Shown one piece after another: positions 34,702-46,029 of a DNA stretch of 64,000 bases (its first letter is position 1; each line of letters begins with the position of its first letter). Where the stretch lies: contig JABELC010000011.1 in NCBI GenBank assembly GCA_028455995.1, forward strand, positions 1,674,001 to 1,738,000. The letters run 5' to 3'. The DNA comes from Scleromitrula shiraiana. Taxonomy: Eukaryota > Ascomycota > Leotiomycetes > Helotiales > Sclerotiniaceae. The notes beneath the pieces were generated by a model, which saw nothing but the letters and a program-made list of their open reading frames with translations, searched no databases and was not told where the DNA came from. Both the position numbers and the translations under genes were made by a program.

Positions 34702-36516
34702 TTAATTAATTGATTAATTATATCATACTCGTCAGTAGTTCATGGATAATTCACCTATCATTCAATTAAATGACTCGGAACCTTCAAAAAAGTAAAATCA
34801 ATCTAACTAGCTAGCTGGCTGGCTGGCTGGCTGGCTGATCACTGATCAATGTTATATATCTTGGTTGATAAAGCTACCTCCTCTCCTTCTTTCCTTCCTT
34901 CCATTTCATTTTTTTTTTTTTTTTTTTTTTCAGATATAATTGTTTTATATTGCCTCTCTATCTGGTGGCTTTCCCATACATGCATTTAGCATACGCAATA
35001 CTTTACCCGGATCTTATCCATATCCCGTTAGTATATCATCCAGATGTCTTTAACTTGGCAATCGGGAAGTGCTCGGACGACCAATATGAAGAAAAATAAT
35101 TGGGGATTTAAGAATTAAGATACACAACATGTCTAGAACATACCTATTTGTTTGTTTGATTGAGATTTGATACAACTTCAAATTCAGAGAATCGAAGATC
35201 ATTGAAACGAGTTGTTGTAGATATTTATAGAAATATAATTGTTTATTGGAGAGTTATGTATTTCTTTATTTTATATTAATATTAATATCAAAGATATGCT
35301 TCTAATTACATATAGTATTAGATTTGGATGTGCACAATTAGCTTCCCTCATCGGATAATCCCCCACTATAAATAACTCAGAGGTTGGGGATATTGGGCCC
35401 ATAACATGCAGTGGCCAGTGGATACATAAATGGATACATAAATGGATACATCTAAATCATATTCAAGTTCAATCAAAATGATCTGGATAACGCTGACATA
35501 TATACTATATAGAAGGAAAGTAGGTGCGTCAACAATATCCACCACCAATCTCTCCGGATCATTCTGCCATTCTGCCATTCTGCCATTCTGTCATTCAATT
35601 GATCTATTTAATCATTGATGATACCACGGATATTTAATTAATATCAAATCGAGTATATACATCATCGATATTATTGTAATGATAAACCAACAGTCCAACC
35701 CAACGAGTCAAATCCAACCCTTCGAATTACATTACACAAACACACACACAAACATCGAATCGAACCACGACAGATAAAGATAAGATCATCGTTATTGTAC
35801 TCTACTGGTACACCGACGATACTATACTATACTATACTATACTATACTCCCGCCTCCCTTTCGCATCTCAAACGAATACCAACCCACTGATAAATACCGA
35901 AGTTTATCAAAAGATCTACCTACCTACCTACCTACTACCTACCTAGGTAATTCCAACAAATGATCAGATCAATCCCTAACCGTGACGGAACGTGCCAGTG
36001 TAACTACTAGTAGTAGTTAAAAACTTTGTTTTATATTACTATTTCTTTTCAAGTTTATTATATTAATTACTATATGATAATTAAAAAGAAACTTTTTGAA
36101 GTTCTTTTCTTAATTATATTATTTATATATTAATAATTAAAAGAAATATCTTTTTTCAAGTTCTTTTTTATTATATTATTTATATACTAGTTAAAAAGAA
36201 ATTTCTTTTTTTTCAAGTTTTTTATTATTATTATTATATTATTTACTAGTAGTACTAGTATGATATAATTAATTTTTTTTTAAATTCTTATTTTTATATG
36301 ATGTATACTATAATTAAAAAACTTTTTATAAATATCACTGGCCCGGGCATTAAAAAAATATTATTAAATCATTTTTAAAAATCTATATTTTATACTACTA
36401 CTAGTAATAATATAATAAAAGTTATATAAACTATAGATTTGTTGAAACCATAGGGACAAGTTTAATCGAAAGCAGCTTACTACGATCCAGGAACCTGGTG
36501 TACTACCACAGACTGG
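33972..36516. other. Intergenic, A/T- and purine-rich
   Basis: Contains the glycosyltransferase promoter with a 26-base minisatellite (34169-34246) and GAA units, (ATTT)n at about 34660-34702, GGCT units near 34812, a T run at 34911-34930, ACCT units near 35920 and a steadily more A/T-rich stretch from 36010 to 36440. No gene is supported. Confidence 0.75.
34169..34246 (+). repeat. 26-base minisatellite, three copies
   Basis: Three adjacent 26-base purine-rich units (34169, 34195, 34221), each ending GTATT. Only one base differs between unit 1 and units 2-3. The array lies about 200 bases upstream of the glycosyltransferase start, in the presumed leader or promoter. Confidence 0.9.
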
Positions 36517-37020
36517 TTAAGCACTACTATGGGCACTTTTGATTAAGGTCCTGGTCCTATAACGCCAATTTGCTTCGGCGGCTTCGCGACATTCATTTGC
36601 GATATCTGTAATCCTATCACCTCCGAGTCTCAGCTTGATGTATCCGAGATCATCAAGCAATTTAACTGCCTGCAAAACCCATGTACGACAAGTAGCTCTA
36701 GGACCAATTGGCATCTGCCCCCTTGGATGCTTGTCTGGGGGATTCAATACCTCTCCAAGACTGTCCCATAGGGCGGGGTCAATGACGGCAATCTTCACCC
36801 CTGCAAGAAAGGTGACTGACGTTTTAGGCTGGGTGTCCATCCTCTGTTCGTAGTGGAACCCGGATAACATAGAGTTATTGGTTATATGATAGAAGTTTCC
36901 AGTACTTCTTCCATATGTATTGTTTGTCGAAAGGTATAAACCCCAGTGGAATTCGGTTTTGTGACCAATATTGTTGAGAGTAATATATAAGCCGTTAGAT
37001 TCAAACTCTAGGTTAGACAT
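36517..37020 (-). CDS. DUF7770-like fungal protein
   Basis: 167 residues from the first in-frame ATG at 37020. The frame is open for another 17 codons upstream but without an ATG. It resembles a common fungal family of small proteins with an early HWGLYL (H25-W26), a middle FYHIT (H45) and a late CRTWVLQAVKLL (C111, W114). That His...Cys order recalls permuted papain-like folds, but this is only a suggestion and no activity is claimed. There is no signal peptide. The gene stands alone between an A/T-rich intergenic region and the repeat cluster at 37.6 kb, a typical location for fast-evolving accessory genes. Confidence 0.65.
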   Translation of the reverse strand: MSNLEFESNGLYITLNNIGHKTEFHWGLYLSTNNTYGRSTGNFYHITNNSMLSGFHYEQRMDTQPKTSVTFLAGVKIAVIDPALWDSLGEVLNPPDKHPRGQMPIGPRATCRTWVLQAVKLLDDLGYIKLRLGGDRITDIANECREAAEANWRYRTRTLIKSAHSSA

Positions 37021-37606
37021 ATTCGCTTCGGAGTTGACTTCTTTGCAGAAGAGGAAGTAGAATGTGGGCAATGATGTTAATGGAGAGTATATGGTTGTTG
37101 ATGGAAAATATTCGTAGTTTTTAGATGGGGGGGTGAATCTAAGGATGATGAATTTTCTCTGGAAGGGGGGTTAGATACGTTGGGGTGGGTGTGTGGAAAG
37201 GTATCAAAGTGGTAAATATATCTAGAATTGCTGTTTCAAAATTACGCAGTTAAATGTCCAGTGTGACTATAGAATAGACGCAAGCTATTCTGACAGGAGA
37301 ATGGGATGGCACGGCAATGGAACTTGTAAACAAATTGAAGATTTTCTGATGTTGAGTAAATACTCGCATCTTCGGGTAACACTATGGTGTATTTATACTT
37401 GAACATAATGAACTTCAAGGGTGGCAGATTATCCTAATAACACCAGAACAAGTATGAACAATCTTTCATAGCCTATGAATTTCCAAACCATCTTCCAAAC
37501 TAAAACTCAGAGGAAGTGTTAACCCATCTCCCATGGCCCAGCCCCCACCAATAGTACCACGTAATTTAAGCGCAGGACAACACTCCCGGCCGAATATCAC
37601 TATATT
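37021..37606. other. Upstream region of the DUF7770-like gene
   Basis: Ordinary-composition DNA without a supportable gene. It ends at the first copy of the dispersed repeat. Confidence 0.6.
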
Positions 37607-37766
37607 GGGTCAAGGACCCTAACATACTGCCTCTTCTCTATTAGTATTTATATGATAGCAACAATGGATTCTAGCCAATAAACTATTTCAAAAATGTGCC
37701 AAAATTCTTCTAAAATATTAATGTAATAAATATCGGGTCAGGTCCCCTGACACGCCGCCTCTTCTT
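37607..37766 (+). repeat. Dispersed repeat cluster, blocks Y-Z-Y
   Basis: Two copies of the Y block, which starts GGGTC and contains (G)CCTCTTCT, at 37607-37638 and 37735-37766. Between them is the Z block (37672-37712, with AATAAACTATTTCAAAAATG and ATTCTTCTAA). The second Y holds the perfect inverted repeat GTCAGG-TCC-CCTGAC. The same blocks recur at 41.6-41.9 kb, inverted at 43.9-44.2 kb, and (Z and X only) at 187-330. Confidence 0.8.
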
Positions 37767-38313
37767 TATGATCTTTTATTTTAATAATATATTAAAATAT
37801 AATTTAATAATATAAGAAAATATTTAGATTATTAATAATAAATATAAATATTTTAATTTTAAAAAATTTTATTTATAATTTTAATTAATATAATAATATT
37901 TTAAATATTATAATTAATTTTTTTTATTTAAATTAATATAAATTTAAAAAATTATTATATTATAAAAAAGAATGAATAATATAAATTTAATTTAATTATA
38001 ATATAAAGATATTTATAATTTTTATTATTATTTAATTTTAAATTAATAATTTCAATAATATAATTATATTTATTTTATATTATATTAGATTTAAATTAAT
38101 TCTTTTTAATTTAAGATTATTAATATTTTTTTTATATTATTGATATTTTAAATATTAATATTTTAAAAATTAATATTTTTATATATTTTGAATTTATATT
38201 TAATTTATTAAAATAATTTTATAATTAAATTCAAGAAATAAATTATATTATTAAATTTCTTTAATGATAGTTAATAATTTATATATTTTTTATAATTTAT
38301 TATTTATATTTAT

Positions 38314-38600
<287 letters not shown>

Positions 38601-38998
38601 ATTCATTTTAATTTGAATAATAATTTTAAGTTTTATATAAAATTAAAATTAAAAGATTTATAAATTATTTTAATTTTTAAATTTATATATATAAATATAA
38701 AATATTTATTATTATTATTATAATTTTAATTCTTTTTATTTAATAATAATTAAAATTTTATTTAATTTTTATATTAATATAAATTCATTTTAAGAATATT
38801 TTATAATTCTATTATTAATAAATAATATAAAATTATTATTAATATAATTAAGAATCTTTTTAATTTTTTTTAATATTTCTTAATATAAACTTAACTTTTT
38901 GAATTTTATTTTTTTCATAAAAAGATTATTAATTTTAATTTTAATAATTTTATTTTTTATAATATTAAAACTTTTATTAGTTATATATTTTTTTTAAT

Positions 38999-39458
38999 AT
39001 TTTATTTTATTTTATTTTATTTTATTTTATTTTATTTTATTTTATTTTATTTTATTTTATTTTATTTTATTTTATTTTATTTTATTTTATTTTATTTTAT
39101 TTTATTTTATTTTATTTTATTTTATTTTATTTTATTTTATTTTATTTTATTTTATTTTATTTTATTTTATTTTATTTTATTTTATTTTATTTTATTTTAT
39201 TTTATTTTATTTTATTTTATTTTATTTTATTTTATTTTATTTTATTTTATTTTATTTTATTTTATTTTATTTTATTTTATTTTATTTTATTTTATTTTAT
39301 TTTATTTTATTTTATTTTATTTTATTTTATCTTATTTTATCTTATTTTATCTTATTTTATCTTATTTTATCTTATTTTATCTTATTTTATCTTATTTTAT
39401 CTTATTTTATCTTATTTTATTTTATTTTATTTTATCTTATTTTATCTTATTTTATTTT
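38999..39458 (+). repeat. Pentanucleotide array (TTTTA)n, about 460 bases
   Basis: Long perfect TTTTA run, with a higher-order 10-base variant containing TTTTATCTTA at about 39330-39450. It is followed by a degenerate TTTTTA/TTTTC stretch to about 39730. Confidence 0.97.
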
Positions 39459-39837
39459 TCTTTTCTTTTTCTTTTCTTTTATTTCTTTTTATTTTTATTT
39501 TTATTTTTATTTTCTTTTTTTTATTTTTCTTTTCATTTTTATTTTTAATTTCTTTTTATTTTTATTTAATTTATTTTTATTTTTTTTATTTTCTTTTATT
39601 TTTTATTTTTTATTTCTTTTTATTTTTTTCTATTTTTTCTATTCTTTTTTCTATTCTTTTCTTTTTTTTATTTTTTTTTTATTTTTCATTATTTTTTTTA
39701 TCTTTTCTTTATTTTTATTTTTATTTTTTTTGAAAGTTTTAAAGATTTTAACATAAGATTTAATTCTCTTAATAAATAATATTAAGATATTTAATATATA
39801 TTTTTTTCTTTTTCAAATATTCTTTATTAATATAAAA

Positions 39838-39981
39838 TTATTTAATATTATTTAATATTATTTAGTATTATTTAGTATTATTTAGTATTATTTAGTATTA
39901 TTTAATATTATTTAATATTATTTAATATTATTTAATATTATTTAATATTATTTAATATTATTTAATATTATTTAATATTAT
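39838..39981 (+). repeat. 10-base array (TATTTAATAT)n
   Basis: About 14 units. A block of TTTAGTATTA variants lies at 39861-39900, the only regular G in the area. Confidence 0.93.
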
Positions 39982-40677
39982 TTTTTAATATTATATTTTA
40001 ATCTTTTCAAATAATTTATTTATTTTATTAAATTATCATTATATATTATTATTTATTAATATATATATATATATTAACATAAACTTTAATTAAATTAATT
40101 AATCTTATTATTAAATAATAATTTCTTTTATACTTAATAATATTATATAATATTTAAATTGAAAAAAAACTTTTCTTTAAAATATTATATAATAAAGTTA
40201 TTTAATATAACTTTTTATATTAAATATTATAAATAAATAATAGTTTTTTTATATTTTAAATTTATTTAAAATATATAAATAAAATTATATAATAATAAAA
40301 ATTATATTATTAGAATTATTTCATTAAATTTTATTTATTAATATATCTTTTATTATTTTATAAATATAATTATAATAAATATATTATTAATATATATTTA
40401 TTAAATTAATTAATAATTATAATTATATATTTTTTTATAAATTAAATATTTTTATTATAAAAACTTTTTTAATAATTAATGAATTATTAATATATATAAT
40501 TTATATAAAAGATCTTTATTTCTTTAATTAATATTCTTTTTATTAATATATTCAAAATTCCAAAAAAAGTAAATAATATTTATAATTATAAAATTATTTA
40601 AATTAATATTCTTTTTATATATTTATTAATTCTTTTTAATTAAAAATTAATAGCTAATATTTAATATTTATTTTTAA

Positions 40678-40698
<21 letters not shown>

Positions 40699-40708
<10 letters not shown>

Positions 40709-40890
40709 ATACATAAATAAATACATAAATAAATACATAAATAAATACATAAATAAATACATAAATAAATACATAAATAAATACATAAATAAATACATAA
40801 ATAAATACATAAATAAATACATAAATAAATACATAAATAAATACATAAATAAATACATAAATAAATACATAAATAAATACATAAATACAT
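40699..40890 (+). repeat. 12-base array (AAATAAATACAT)n
   Basis: About 15 units with one C each. It is flanked on both sides by plain AAAT units. Confidence 0.95.
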
Positions 40891-41130
40891 AAATAAATAA
40901 ATAAAGAGATATATAAATAATAAATAAATAATAAATAAATAAATAAATGATAAATAAATAAAGAGATATAAATAAATAAATAAATAAATAATAAATAAAT
41001 AATAAATAAATAATAATTAAATAATAAATAAATAATAAATAAATAATAATTAAATAATAAATAAATAATAATTAAATAATAATTAAATAATAAATAAATA
41101 ATAAATAAATAATAAATAAATAATAAATAA

Positions 41131-41440
41131 ATAATAATAAATAATAATAAATAATAATAAATAATAATAAATAATAATAAATAATAATAAATAATAATAA
41201 ATAATAATAAATAATAATAAATAATAATAAATAATAATAAATAATAATAAATAATAATAAATAATAATAAATAATAATAAATAATAATAAATAATAATAA
41301 ATAATAATAAATAATAATAAATAATAATAAATAATAATAAATAATAATAAATAATAATAAATAATAATAAATAATAATAAATAATAATAAATAATAATAA
41401 ATAATAATAAATAATAATAAATAATAATAAATAATAATAA
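41131..41440 (+). repeat. 10-base array (ATAATAATAA)n
   Basis: 31 near-identical 10-base units. The array ends at 41440, just before the return to mixed-composition sequence. Confidence 0.95.
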
Positions 41441-41584
41441 TATTTATCAAATTACTTGTTGCATCACATGTTGCATCACATGTTGCATCATATATTAGAT
41501 CACATGTTTTAAATCACATGTTTTAAAAAGCTTGTTCAAAACCTTAAATTTACCCAATCAACTACTCTCAAATATCGATTTGAA

Positions 41585-41921
41585 CCAATCAACTATTTTA
41601 AAAAAGTGCCAAGATTCTTCCAAGGCGCTAGTAAAATCACCCTTGTATCATACCAAAAAAAAAAAATGAGTAGACTCGTATAAAACCTCTCTTTTTGTAA
41701 ACAAAAAGAAGAGGCATATTGGGTCAAGAACTCTGATACACCACCGCCTCTTCTCTACTAATACTCGTAATAAGAAAAACAATTAGCCAATAAACTATTT
41801 TAAAAGTATGCCAACATTTTTCCAACATCAATATAACAAATAAACCTTGCTTTAAAACAAAAACGAGAATTGAATAGACTCGCAATAAACCCTCTTTTTT
41901 TTTGTACTGAAAAGAAGAGGT
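41585..41921 (+). repeat. Left repeat arm of the HNH-kinase gene (Z-X-Y-Z-X)
   Basis: Blocks in order: Z (41585-41622), X (41667-41715), Y (41721-41754), Z (41784-41824) and X (41861-41920). X blocks run from GA(A/G)TAGACTCG through a CCTCT...AGAAGAGG hairpin; at 41686-41714 the stem is 13 bases with one bulge. The Y-Z-X part (41721-41920) is repeated in the opposite orientation on the other side of the gene. Differences between copies are mainly C/T and G/A. Confidence 0.8.
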
Positions 41922-42035
41922 ATCTGACCATTAAAAACTCTCCAAACTTTATCCCGCTTCATCAGTTTGCGTTTCCACCTCCATTGTTCTGCGCCGCAAA
42001 TTTGGAGCATCTACCTTTTTGATCGGTTTTAACTG

Positions 42036-43873
42036 ATGGCCACCGTTCAATTAACAATAGACAAACTCTTGTCTACAGACCTATCACCAACTGAACACTC
42101 GTTATTACAAGACTTTATTGAAAGCGCAGTCGAGCCTGAGATTGCTGCTCAATACATACAATCAATAATAGATCAGGATTCAAGCAATGTCGAAGAAGAT
42201 TTGCGCCAATTCAAAAAGCACTGGCAGACGTTGGTGAGCAGGCGTTAGTGAATTACTTTATCTCTCCCCAAGATTATACTGATAATGGACAGTAATGGTT
42301 TTTGAACCTGTCATTAAGAGTCTTGATTCTCTGGTTCGAGATAGAGATGGACCATATTGCACCATGACTAACTTTCGAGAACGCGATCCAAAACCAACAC
42401 CTAAACGCGTCGAGGTCGCTCACGTGATTCCTCCGTCTTTTCTCCAAGATATCAGCGAGGTAAGTATCGCGGAGAACAATTTTGGAAAGGGGTACTCTTC
42501 TAATTATATATAGACACCCTTACTTCACATTCTAGAAATATTTCTCTCTACATCTCAAGTTGATCGATTGAAAAAATTACTTTCTAGCGACATGCAAACA
42601 CATGCATCTGCTCTACAAAACCTTTGGCTACTTTCACCTAGTATGCATAAAGCTTTTCGTGCTGGACATATAAAAGTAAGAGAAGGGCTTGGTCATTCAG
42701 GTAACCGTGATACCGAGGTTATACAAGTTCAATGGGTAAGTAGTATGTTTGTGACAATATTTTGCAAGTACTGACGAACTATGATCCTAGTATGAAGTGA
42801 TAGGGCAATATCCGGAGCGGCCTAAAGACCTGTATTTTAGTGACGGGCTTCATTTTTCAGGGGTCCGAGAGAGATTCAATATATCTACAACTAACCCTCA
42901 AAGACTTCCTTTGCCAAGCAAATTCCTATTTGACGTTCATCGTCGTTTCGCTGATGCACTTCATCTCTTCGGTATTGAAGAGAAGATAGCTCGTGGTTGG
43001 CCCAAGCCAAACATACTATCAAAGTTTTTTGGCTTCCCTATTGCGATATTCAAGCGGGTTTTCCGTAGTTTATGGTTATGGTCACCGGTCTCGGTGCGTT
43101 TATATTGTTATCACCGACTAAGAAATGTTGGAAAGCGATTGTATGGACCAGAGAATGTACGGTGGGTTCAACGAATCCCCTTCGGACTATACATCAAAGA
43201 AACAAAAGGAACATCATGGAACGAATCCAACGCTCTCAAAATGATCGAACAGTACACCTCCATTCCAGCTCCACGATCCGTCGATGTCATACAACAAGAT
43301 GCAGACACCACGCTTCTAGTAATGACACGAGTGCCCGGCCAAAGCCTCGAAAATTCCTATCATCTAATGTCATACAAAGAAAGAAATCAACTCGCAGATG
43401 ATCTCGCAAATTATATATCACAGCTCAAAAAAATCCCAAATAACACTCCCTATCGTTTCGCAGACACACTAGGTGGACCCATGTTTGATCATTGCATACC
43501 CAATCACGTGGGCGGGCCATTCAACAGCCAATCCGATCTCAACGACTACCTGGTCAGCAACCTAGGGGGGGAAATCACACCGGCGGAAGCCTACGGGGGC
43601 GAAGAAAACATGCCGCGGAACCACCGCTCATTCTTTACGCATTCCGATTTTCACTTTTCGAATCTCATGGTTGAGGGGGGACGGCTCTGCGGCATTATCG
43701 ATTGGGAGTGTGCGGGGTTCAAACCCGAGTACTGGGAATTCACGCATGCGATCTATGGGGTTTGGGGTCACGAGGAGAAAATGGCGTTGTTTCGGAGGAC
43801 GTTTGGGGATCAATATGATGGGGTTTTGAAAACGGACGAGAGGTTGTGGAGGATGAACCCGGGGGGTTTTTGA
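42036..43873 (+). CDS. HNH-nuclease-like / aminoglycoside-phosphotransferase-like fusion
   Basis: Four exons, 42036-42243, 42293-42459, 42514-42735 and 42791-43873, making 1680 bases, or 559 residues. All joins are GT-AG and keep the frame. Residues 1-265 match the fungal HNH_2-type layout: helical start, RDRDGPYCTMT (86-95), VEVAHVIPP (109-117, H113), NLWLLSPSMHKAF (161-173, N161, H170) and a C-terminal LPSKFLFDVHRRFADALHLFG (240-260). Residues about 300-559 are an APH/choline-kinase-like fold: YIKE (333-336, possible ATP lysine K335), the catalytic loop HSDFHFSN (483-490) and IIDWE (501-505, metal aspartate D503). The key residues of both halves appear present. Substrates are unknown. Introns 1 and 2 rest on reading-frame logic, not on transcripts. 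The second half of exon 4 is clearly more G/C-rich than the rest. Confidence 0.8.
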
Positions 43874-43893
43874 ATCTTTGATTATAATATAAT

Positions 43894-44208
43894 GCCTCTT
43901 CTTTAGTACCCAGATGGAGATTTTATTGCAATATATTCATTTCTCGTTTTTTTTTTGCCCTAGAAGAGAGTTTATTGCACTAATGTGTCTTAACAACGTC
44001 TTGACAAGAATCGATTTCCTAATCGAAACGATTTTACACAATCTTATTGACTTATATACAGATCATATGATAGACCAAAGAAGCACACGATTCTTAACAA
44101 AGAAGCTTACCCAAAGTGGACAGAAATACGAAAGGGTCAGGTCCTCGTCCTCGTCCTGCATTAAGAATCACAAGCGTTAAAGAAGCGGCGTGTCAAAGGA
44201 CCCGACCC
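43894..44208 (-). repeat. Right repeat arm of the HNH-kinase gene (inverted)
   Basis: On the minus strand, reading inward from the outer tip, it has Y (44208-44180: GGGTCGGGTCC...GACACGCCGC), an unrelated insert of about 150 bases, Z remnants (about 44015-43960) and X (43957-43894: GAGAAATGAATA...AAGAAGAGGC). It starts 20 bases after the gene's stop codon. Confidence 0.75.
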
Positions 44209-44745
44209 GATATGTGGTTCTAATCGATTCTTGTTACTGAGAGGTATGGTTAATGTGTGATTATCTATCTATGTTATCTATGTTATAGATAGATAGATAG
44301 ATAGATAAATGGAGAGAAAATAATATAATTGTTAGATTGGAAATTTTATCACTAGTAGGATTTCTGATTATGATCATTATACCGTGCCGATATTAGATCT
44401 TATGGATGGATGGCATTTTCCTAGTTTGAGGATCGGATTGGTTCGACTCGTTGGTTTGTTTTATGCAATATCATCTATAGTGTTGGTTGGGATTAGACTA
44501 GATGGAATGTTGTTGTATTGTATTGCATTGTATTGCATTGTATTGAGTTGGCTTATAAAAATTAATTGAATGCTCCTCGTCCTGTTTATTTATTTTTCCC
44601 ATTATAATCATCAGCGAACTGAATTTTATCGAATCGTCTATATTATATTCTTACTCTCCCTTTACTTACTTACTTACTTACTCCTTCTTCTTTATCCTCA
44701 TTTCACTTCATCTCGTCAATTATATATAACCCATTCCAATTCCAA
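44209..44745. other. Intergenic, no gene seen
   Basis: Contains ATAG units at about 44286-44306 and TTGTATTGCA units near 44512-44540. It is the 3' flank of the POF1-type gene. Confidence 0.7.
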
Positions 44746-46029
44746 TCATCCCCGAAACAACCCCTCTTTTACAATCCACTCTTTCACGCCCTCACTGACC
44801 AATCCCCTCAATCCCGCTCTTATATCTTCATCCTCCTCCTCCTTCCCCCTTCCATTCTTATCACCACTCCTCCCCCGTACCACCCCTCTCACGCGTGAAC
44901 TACTAACCCCCCTCCCCTCCTCATCCCCCTCCACCATTTCAATCCCTCCTTTCCTCCCCCCCTTCCCCATCCCCTTCCTCTCCTCCTCCCCCCAAGAACC
45001 AAAATCGGAATCGGAATCAAAATTCAAAAACCAATCCCTCTTCCCCCCCTTCCCCCCAATCTCCCCCCTCATACCACAGACCCACTCTTCCTGCCTCCTC
45101 CTACTCCAGCCCTCTCCTCCCCCTTCCGCATCACCATCAGTATCCCTCCACGTAACCCTCAACCGATGCTTGCTCAAAAAGCGAGCCAGAATCGAGAGGT
45201 TAGAGGGGTAATAGTATTTTGGGTTTAGCACGCGCAGGAGGGTGTCGAAGCCTGTGAGGTGGATTTGTTGCGGGCGGGATGGTTGGTCGGGGTTTGGTGG
45301 AGTGCGAGAAGAATAGTATGTGGATTCCTCGATCGCGACGGCTTTGTCGTGGAAATAGGGGTGTTTTATTACACCGATGTCGATTTTTAATGTGCGTTCT
45401 GTGGTTTGTATTTTTGATTTCTTTGGTGTTTCTGATTTTATTCCTTCCGATTCTTGTTCTGCATGATCCTGGGTTTGATTTTGAGTTTGAGTTTGAGTTT
45501 GATTCTGTGGAGAAGAGGTCCCGGATAAATTTGAGGATAGTTGTGAAGATGAAGATTCAGAGGATTGAGAATGAAAAGCAGCCAATAAATCACCCGCAAA
45601 TATCTCGATACCTACGAGTCGCTGAGGGAGCGTGGTTGTTGTGTTTGAGGGAGAAGTAGATGTGGAGAGGGATTTATCGGCGTTGAGGGTGGAAAGGAGG
45701 AGGAGGATGTGTTTTTCATTTTCTCTTGGACTGGAGGTTTGGGTGGAAGACGGGGAGGGGGTTGTATTGGGTGGGGGTGGTGGATTAGGATTGGGACTTG
45801 ATAGGGCGGAGAGACAGAGGTGCAGATGGGCAAGGGTGGGCGGGTTGAATGAGGAGTCTAGTATGTAGAGGGTTTGGGGTTGTGATTGTGTGGTAGAAGA
45901 GGGAGAAGATGATGATATCGAATGAAGAATCCGGAAGGGAGTGGGGGAATTAAGGAAGGATTGGAGTTGATGGGTATAGAATTGGAGACGGGGCGTTGTA
46001 TTATACGAGGATATTGGTGATGGTGGCAT
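44746..46029 (-). CDS. POF1-type nicotinamide-nucleotide adenylyltransferase-like protein
   Basis: A single exon of 427 residues from an ATG at 46029. The nucleotidyltransferase-fold motif is LYILDSSFNPPTLAHLHL (54-71); the first histidine of the usual HxxH is threonine (T65-x-x-H68). GFDTLLRVLNPKYY (260-273) and the C-terminal SSSRVR (376-381), equivalent to the ISSTxxR motif, follow in the expected order. Yeast Pof1 is about 260 residues. The extra length here comes from Pro/Ser/Thr and Gln-Thr repeats (73-105, 150-200) and a Gly/Lys/Glu-rich insert (302-370). The role is probably NMN adenylyltransferase-like (NAD synthesis or a related repair/quality-control role); activity is inferred from fold only. 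It is transcribed divergently from the next gene. Confidence 0.82.
   Translation of the reverse strand: MPPSPISSYNTTPRLQFYTHQLQSFLNSPTPFRILHSISSSSPSSTTQSQPQTLYILDSSFNPPTLAHLHLCLSALSSPNPNPPPPPNTTPSPSSTQTSSPRENEKHILLLLSTLNADKSLSTSTSPSNTTTTLPQRLVGIEIFAGDLLAAFHSQSSESSSSQLSSNLSGTSSPQNQTQTQTQNQTQDHAEQESEGIKSETPKKSKIQTTERTLKIDIGVIKHPYFHDKAVAIEESTYYSSRTPPNPDQPSRPQQIHLTGFDTLLRVLNPKYYYPSNLSILARFLSKHRLRVTWRDTDGDAEGGGEGWSRRRQEEWVCGMRGEIGGKGGKRDWFLNFDSDSDFGSWGEEERKGMGKGGRKGGIEMVEGDEEGRGVSSSRVRGVVRGRSGDKNGRGKEEEDEDIRAGLRGLVSEGVKEWIVKEGLFRG

Larger units (their letters stand above)
41721..44208 (+). mobile_element. Candidate repeat-bounded cassette with the HNH-kinase gene
   Basis: A 2.5-kb unit with inverted outer repeats (Y-Z-X, gene, X'-Z'-Y'). 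The left tip is (C)ATATTGGGTC and the right tip, on the minus strand, is (C)ATATCGGGTC. The coding region begins about 115 bases after the left arm and ends 20 bases before the right arm. No target-site duplication could be identified, and the arms are unequal (about 200 and 315 bases). Separate insertions of a short MITE-like element on both sides would also explain it. Confidence 0.45.

Noticed and set aside
37021..37071. Longer N-terminus of the DUF7770-like protein
   Set aside because: It would begin at TTG; the first ATG is at 37020.
40654..41450. Frame of 258 codons with Tyr/Ile/Leu repeats
   Set aside because: Produced by AAATAAATACAT and ATAATAATAA arrays.
43628..43813. Minus-strand frame with FEPRT
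   Set aside because: Shadow of the kinase catalytic region on the other strand.
44430..44460. GGTTCGACTC, a B-box-like sequence
   Set aside because: No matching A box or acceptor stem nearby.
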